A DNA stretch of 64,000 nt from Stichopus chloronotus. Lineage: Eukaryota; Echinodermata; Holothuroidea; Aspidochirotida; Stichopodidae. Below are positions 58,180 through 64,000 of the stretch, one piece after another. The notes beneath the pieces were generated by a model, which was not told the origin of the DNA, did no database searches, and was given only the letters and a program-made list of their open reading frames with translations. Each line of letters starts with the position of its first letter. Position 1 is the first letter of the stretch. Both the position numbers and the translations under genes were made by a program. The DNA lies in NCBI GenBank assembly GCA_021234535.1, contig CM037850.1, forward strand, positions 14,941,114 to 15,005,113. Direction: 5' to 3'.

Positions 58180-59675
58180 AAGCAGGCTCTCAAGGCGCCT
58201 CCGCCTAATTCAAAGTTTGCTGGTAGGCCTATAATCAGTGGCAACGGGTCACCCATGGAGAAAATCTCTGAATTCGTGGACTTTTTCTTGCTTCCTCTTG
58301 TAACAAAACAAACGTACGTGAAAGACACAAACCACGTTCTGGAAGCAACTGAGCTAACAAAAGCAGTTACTCCTTGCAACTCTCGATGTCGTCTCCATGT
58401 ACACCAACACTCCCCAAGAGGAGGCACTCGATATCTGTGAAGAAGTCTATGCAAAGGCAGATAAAGGCCTATATGATATTAATAAAATTTCTCCCACCTT
58501 CATGCACAAACTAATTGAACTCATCCTCAAAAGGAATTGCTTTGAGTTTAATAAAAAGTTTTACTGCCAAAAAATTGGCTGCGGCATGGGTAGTCAAGCT
58601 TCACCAGAAATCTGTGATATATTTATGCACAAAATCGAGAAACAGATGATCCCAACGGATCCTAAAACCTAAAATGGCTTCGTTACAAAGATGACATCCT
58701 TTTGCTGTATGATGGCACAGCCACAGAGCTCAAGAAACTAGTGGTGAAGATGAATGCAATTCATCATCTCCTCAAGTTCACAGTAGAAATCTCTAACTCT
58801 GAGGTCACCTACCTACATCTGAGAATCTTCAAAGGTCCTAAGTTTCACTCTACTGGTTTCCTAGATACGAAAATCTACACCAAACCTACTGAAACTTATC
58901 AATACCCCGTTAGAAACTCTGCACATCCACTTGCCACCTTTAAAGGCTTTATTAAAGGAGAAGTGCTGCGTTATGTACGTCTCTGTAACAATGAGACCGA
59001 CTTCATCCATAGAAGATATGAATTTAAAGAGAAACTTCTACTGCAAAACTATGGGGAAGAAGAATTTGCCACTGCCATTAGAGGCATTTCTTTCGAAAAC
59101 CGTGAGCACTATCTTACCACCAAACCCAAAGAAAGGGAACCACCTCTAGTCTTCAAACTGACATATACACCCCACATCAAAACCCAGCGCCTGAAAGAGG
59201 CCATTTGGAAACACTAATATTTAATATCAGAGCTTCTGATTTTATCCAAGCTGTTTCAGAACCCCCCCCCAAATCTAAAAGATTTACTTGTCAAATCAAG
59301 GTTTCAAAGTAATGAAGAATTGTTCGACAGTCAGGACTCGCACTAAAGAACACGCATACCTAAAATAAAATTTTATGACACTTATGCCTAAAATATAAAA
59401 TATTAAAAGGCTCACTACTGATGACGCTCCTCCAAATTTGAGTATGAGAGCAGAAACCGGTCTAGTTGGTCATAAGAACTATTACTCTGTCATATCACTG
59501 TTTAAAAGTATGTCATTTCTACTACTTAAAAGTATGTCATTTCAAAATGCTGGAAATGTTTCACCAAGGGTACATGCAACAAGTTCATGTTATACCTGGG
59601 CGTTTCCCCTAAAAAAATTTCCCTTCGGGTTCTGCGTCGCTCGTTGCGTTAGATAGTGTTCAACCGCCTACCCCC
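58180..59675 (+). mobile_element. Penelope-like element, better preserved copy, lacking a visible GIY-YIG domain
   Basis: RT can be followed almost end to end: GRPIISGNGSPMEKISEFVD (58220-58280), SYV-type VKDTNHVLE, LDVVSMYTNTPQEEALDI, LILKRNCFEF, GCGMGSQASPEICDIFMHKI, RYKDDILLLYDG, HLLKFTVEISNSEVTYLHL, FLDTKIYTKPTETYQYP, SAHPLATFKGFIKGEVLRYV. The 3' end near 59675 matches that of the copy at 12510-13775. No GIY-YIG endonuclease is readable after 59217, so this may be an EN-lacking or decayed lineage. Confidence 0.9.
58222..59217 (+). pseudogene. Penelope-like reverse transcriptase ORF, two or three frameshifts
   Basis: Frame changes near 58365-58390 (before LDVVSMYTN) and 58665-58680 (before WLRYKDD) separate three open blocks: 58222-58360, 58397-58672 and 58684-59217. 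The catalytic YKDD at 58684-58695 is intact. The last block is 170-plus codons without a stop and ends LTYTPHIKTQRLKEAIWKH. This copy has only a few lesions, unlike the copy at 12510. Confidence 0.9.
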
Positions 59676-59679
59676 ATTT

Positions 59680-60180
59680 TTCACTGTGAAAAGTGTCTAG
59701 TCTCAAGTTTCCAGAAACCAAATAGAAACCAAATTGAATTGTTAAAAACCCCACTCATTAATGTTCCCTTGTATGTGACACATTGGGATTCTCTTAGTTT
59801 GACCATTTGAAATTAGTGTGTGAATGAAACTTAACAGGGTTAGGAAAAGGTAGTGAATTTTACAAAACAACTTGTCTCTTTGAAGTTTATAACCATTAAT
59901 TAGTTGAGTCATCAATTTTAATTGTGATGATTCGAGACTGGTACACACCATCCTTACTCAGATAAGCTTGGGGTCAGATGAAACTTAATTTACAATTTGA
60001 GGATCGGAAAGTATGAATAGTCATCAAGGAATCCTATTCCATGTTGATGTGGATCAACACCAGTGAATTTTGTCTACTCTTTTCTATCAGTGTTCAGAGG
60101 ATATTGAGGCAGGGGTGAACCAACAGTCCTATACATACCCCAACCTGCTCCCGGGACTGCTATTTAATGTCCCCATTAAA
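59680..60180. other. Non-coding stretch
   Basis: Nothing recognised. Confidence 0.4.
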
Positions 60181-60490
60181 CTGACGAAAGGGTATCCCCC
60201 AGTCTTAAGCCACTTTCCTAAAGGCTGGGAGGGGTGGAGGACCTGTCCAGCTCAGCAGCCCATCACCTTTACTGAGCAACCTGAAGCAGACAAGACCTGA
60301 ATCGGACAATAGGAACCAAATTACCCATATTGAACTCAAAAAGGAACCCCGTCAGCATCACGGTAAACAGCTTTAATGAACATATAAATTTGTCAACCGA
60401 AAATTTCCAGGTGTTACCGCTGGGATTTGATCCGGGACCTAGTGATTGCAAGACAGACACTCTAACACGGCCAAGCTAATCCTCCACCCT
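60180..60490 (-). mobile_element. tRNA-derived SINE (tRNA head at 60403-60487, minus)
   Basis: On the minus strand GGATTAGCTTGGCCGTGTTA fits a box A, GTCTGTCTTGCAATC gives an anticodon-like loop, and GGTCCCGGATCAAATCCC fits box B (GGWTCRANNCC type). The head resembles tRNA with a TGC loop but is too diverged to be a functional tRNA. The body after the head extends to about 60180; the 3' end is uncertain. Confidence 0.65.
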
Positions 60491-60494
60491 TTGG

Positions 60495-63400
60495 TATTGC
60501 ACAGAGAGAAAGAGCACAGTCAACATGTATTGTTGAATTTCCACAACCAAAGACAAAATCTGTATCTCCTTATGTTTATGTTTGAATCTGTATAGCAATT
60601 GGGGGGGGGGGGGTAGCTACAACCACAAATGGGAATGCTTGCACCTTTCTGTGCTGTTAGTCAATAATTCAGTTATAAAATTGATAAACTTTACACAGAC
60701 AGTGGTCACTCCAGGGTATGCAGCTTCAACTTCCATATAGCTATTGTTCCTCCTTACACTATGTTGTGCTCATGCTTGAGAAAATATGAATAAGCTGATA
60801 TTCTCTTGATACTTTTTCATGCTTGTGCCATCTGCTTCAGTTAAGTTTGGCTAAATAGGGTCATGTGGGGGTCATCATCTACTATATCTTCCCAAAGGAC
60901 AAAATGGCATGTACTTTCCTCCCCCTCCCCCCCCCAAAAACGAAAACACATTTGCCCTTAGTTGATGCGTCCGCTACTGTGGAAGTAGGTATGTTTCATG
61001 ATGTACTCTAGGGGGCAGGGGCTCATGCGTTTGCCTGCCATGTTTATTATATTAACATGGCAGCCATTACTGGCTCATCAGGATGGGTTTTGCATGGCCC
61101 TTTGCACACACAAGAACAGTATGGGATGCAATTGACCAGAATGGGTTTAGTGTTTATGAAAACATGGCAATGATAAATATGGAAAGAAATAGTAAAAGCT
61201 TTTCACTTTTTGTCCACTGTAGAGTGGGCCACAGTGGTGAGCGGTCTTTGGAGTGCATTGATTGAAGATAATGGCTGATCTAGTCTCATACCTATGTTCA
61301 TCAAGGACAAGAAATGAAAGTAGTTGTCTATGCTGCATTTCAGTTGATTTTGAAATGTTTCACTTTAATTAAAATAATAACTTTAATACTAGGAATAGTG
61401 TAGGACTGAACCGTATTGGCCATAGGATTGGCAAGTAATGTTGTAAGATAGAAGAACCAGTATTCAGTCAGAGCCAATCAGAGGTTAGCATTTTAACAGA
61501 CCTGCAAATTCCCATTGCCTTGCATGAAGCAGGGATTTTCTTGCTACTGCACAAAGTGTCGCAGATCGATGCTTTCCAACATGATACGACTTACTGCAGC
61601 TGTATACAATATAGTATATAGAGCACCGTGCTTTCGTTTCGCCTGTGGTTGTACAGAATACTTCCATTTGAAGCTTGCACCTTACATCTGAGTGATACAC
61701 ATTTAGACACATTTTCTTTCATAAACACAAAATAAGAGTCGAAAATTCTTCTTTACATCTTTTTTTGGGAACTTAAGGTATGAAATTTAATGCAACCTAA
61801 GTTACGATGATGCCAATATGTGCGTGAATTTCTTTTACTTGTTAGGCTTGTGACGTCTCGTGTTCAGACTCCCAGGCGGCCTAGGCGTATGTAGCATAAA
61901 GATTCACATGTAAAGCCCTGTTCATTAGTGCCTGTTACGACCACTAGTCTATGGAATGTTTTTTTTTTCCTTGAAATGCACCAAGCAGAGAGGTGCTCTC
62001 CATCAATGTTCATTGATTTGGAGACTTTAATTTGCAAACTGTCCTAGACAAAATATTGTTGCAAAGCAGATTGAGTCTGATTTGGTTCCCCCACCCCCAG
62101 TTCTTGTGTAGCAATACAGTATGATGATTTCTGCCCAAACAGCGCAAGTTAGTTCTGTATTTAAAGATGGTTGCATGTAGTAGCAACATACTGTAGGCTT
62201 ATCATCGTAACTAGAGTGTAAGTCCTTCACAGCTGATAATGCATGATATGCAATGTACAGTTATGCCTGCATCTGGTGCCAATTCAGTTATTCTATTGTG
62301 TATAATGATGGTGCCTGAATATGACTTTGACTCCTTTCTGTTATATCATAGTGTAACAGTGAATTATGTAATTTTAAAATTGTGAGTGTGGACTGTAGCA
62401 TCGCCAGTCCTTAGGTCTTCTGTACATAAATACTCATCATGAAATTAAAGTCGGAAAGTCTGCCAGATAAGCACAGAGTCAGTGACTGCCAGATAGGTAC
62501 TTTGTGCAGAGAGTTTAATTGGTAGACTTCAAAGATTTCCTGGCTGTTATTAATTTCACGTGCATGCATTCATGTGTTCCCTAGCATCTGGTAATTCCCA
62601 CATGAACTTGGCTGTCAACTGACTGCAGTTTGCTTCTCGAATGACCATCTTATTTCCTCTTTAAACTTGTCTGTAAGTCAAGTGAAATACATCTAGTGAG
62701 TAATCTTGTTACTCAGTGAGAAATATGCTGTATGTAACTAAGACACGTACAATAGGTAATGACTAAACAGTATTCTTGGAATATCCTTAACAAGTCAGTT
62801 TTGGATAATTCATCAGAGTTAAGGAGAAGTTGGTATAGAGACCCTATAGGGTTTAAAGCTGGTGGAAGGATCAGCCTGCTTTATTTGGTTCACATGTGAT
62901 AAACTAATGTAGTTGAGCCACCACCTGTAGTCTGGTATAACTTAACAAAGTGACAAAGAACCCTCATGATTTTACTGTGGGCAATGCCAGGGCAAACATG
63001 AGCTAATCGTATTCGTCGTGCAGCCATAGTGAAACAGATTCAACATTTTGGGTTAAATGATGTCTGTACTTTCGAGTAGCATAAAATTACTTGCTTCTAA
63101 GTTGTAATGTGACAAATTATTGGTCCTTATGACCAACTGGGCGGGGTTCTGCTCTCACACTTGTGTAACAGCTTCATCGGTAGTAAATCTTTATTTTTTT
63201 TGTATATTTGACTACATCCTGCAAGATTTGCATCGATCGAAAATTTCAGGGCAAGCAAACAAGTGTAAACACGAGTTCGGCTGCGAATACCAACTGTCGA
63301 ACAATTCTTTTCTATATTGGCCTAGGCTTTGCAATCTTGACTCAGCAAGCTGTAAATCATATAGATTTGGAACCCTCATATAGATCCTAGGCAAGGATTG

Positions 63401-64000
63401 ATTTGTTCAGAGACACCCTCTATGATACCGATGCTCTGATATATAATTCCCGTGTTTCAGAGTACACTCTTTTGTGTGCTGGGGTTTAATATCGGGCGTA
63501 CATGTTACTTTGAAAACTACTGGTAGTTACCCCTTTTTGGGCGGGTTGCTGGTTTTGACAGAAATGCTTTTAGTGCCCATGCACGGCAAAGTGTTGTTCC
63601 TCAGTCGTGCTATAAACGTGAAAGTGTCTGTGAAATTACGTATCTATTCCCAATGAAATCTGTCTCGCTATTACGGAGATGATCGAGAAGGCGCCAGGTT
63701 CGGTAAGGGGGGGGGATAGGTTGCCATTAGAGGAGAAACTGGGTGTTGTGGAAAACTGGGAGATGTCGGTGACTAAATAAACTGAATAGATACATATCTT
63801 GGAGTGGTAAACAAATTCTGGGATTGTGTATATTACACAGTGGGGAACTGTTTTATTTTGGTTGCAAACTTCAGACCGCAAAAAATGTGAAAACATGGAG
63901 TCGTTTTGTACTTTATAACTATGGTATTCGTTGCCGGGGGGATTACATTACGCCTAAAGGGCACAAAAAATCTTGGGTCTTTTTGTTTAGGACTCGTCCC
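60495..64000. other. Non-coding to window end
   Basis: No supported genes. Homopolymer runs at 60601-60612 (G) and 60920-60936 (C-rich); a 10-bp inverted repeat CTGCCATGTT...AACATGGCAG at 61035-61063. Short open frames (60-87 codons) on both strands are unsupported. Confidence 0.4.

Overview
The window is AT-rich nuclear DNA from an animal, most likely a marine invertebrate deuterostome; an echinoderm such as a sea cucumber is my best guess. The grounds are spliceosomal exon signals (GTAAGT donors, pyrimidine-AG acceptors), a Tie-receptor-like ectodomain locus, a TMEM79/MAPEG-like gene, and a mix of RTE/CR1-, L1/Tx1- and R4-type LINEs, Penelope-like elements and a DIRS element. I see no bacterial operons, rRNA genes or CRISPR arrays. 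Nearly everything recognisable is transposon or repeat; there is one intact host-type gene and one decayed multi-exon host gene.

Layout. 1-3540: degenerate LINE (+) with APE endonuclease, reverse transcriptase and C-terminal zinc finger. 3880-4242: large imperfect palindrome. 4753-5013: exon-like segment (-) with good splice sites. 5165-8627: frameshifted DIRS-type element (-). 9600-12062: two composite repeats built from about 144-bp units rich in AGGTCA half-sites, a CA microsatellite and a terminal hairpin. 12510-13775: dead Penelope-like element. 18140-22000: about 105-bp satellite split by a 3-kb jockey/CR1-superfamily LINE (-). 22800-24420: another AGGTCA-rich tandem array in the opposite orientation. 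25618-25735 and 27990-28915: LINE scraps. 30587-31220: intact MAPEG/TMEM79-like gene (+). 33727-33842: ATC-type microsatellite.

38030-45160 is a transposon graveyard with a clear nest: an L1/Tx1-type LINE (39638-44273, -, 14-bp target duplication, oligo-A tail) lies inside a small terminal-inverted-repeat element, which lies inside an older jockey/CR1-type LINE. 45673-50278 (+) holds seven exons of a Tie-like receptor ectodomain (Ig-type region, then EGF modules); most carry a stop, frameshift or broken splice site, and no kinase exons are visible, so I call it a duplicated, intron-containing pseudogene. 52445-52570 is a broken fibrinogen-domain exon. 52985-54250 is a diverged about 165-bp tandem array. 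58180-59675 is a second, better preserved Penelope-like element with an intact YKDD motif. 60403-60487 is a tRNA-like SINE head (-).

No set of neighbouring genes forms an operon or pathway. The locus is best read as one small membrane-protein gene and a receptor pseudogene in a repeat-dense background. Many frameshifts are single bases, so part of the apparent decay could be sequencing or assembly error, and every pseudogene call carries that caveat.
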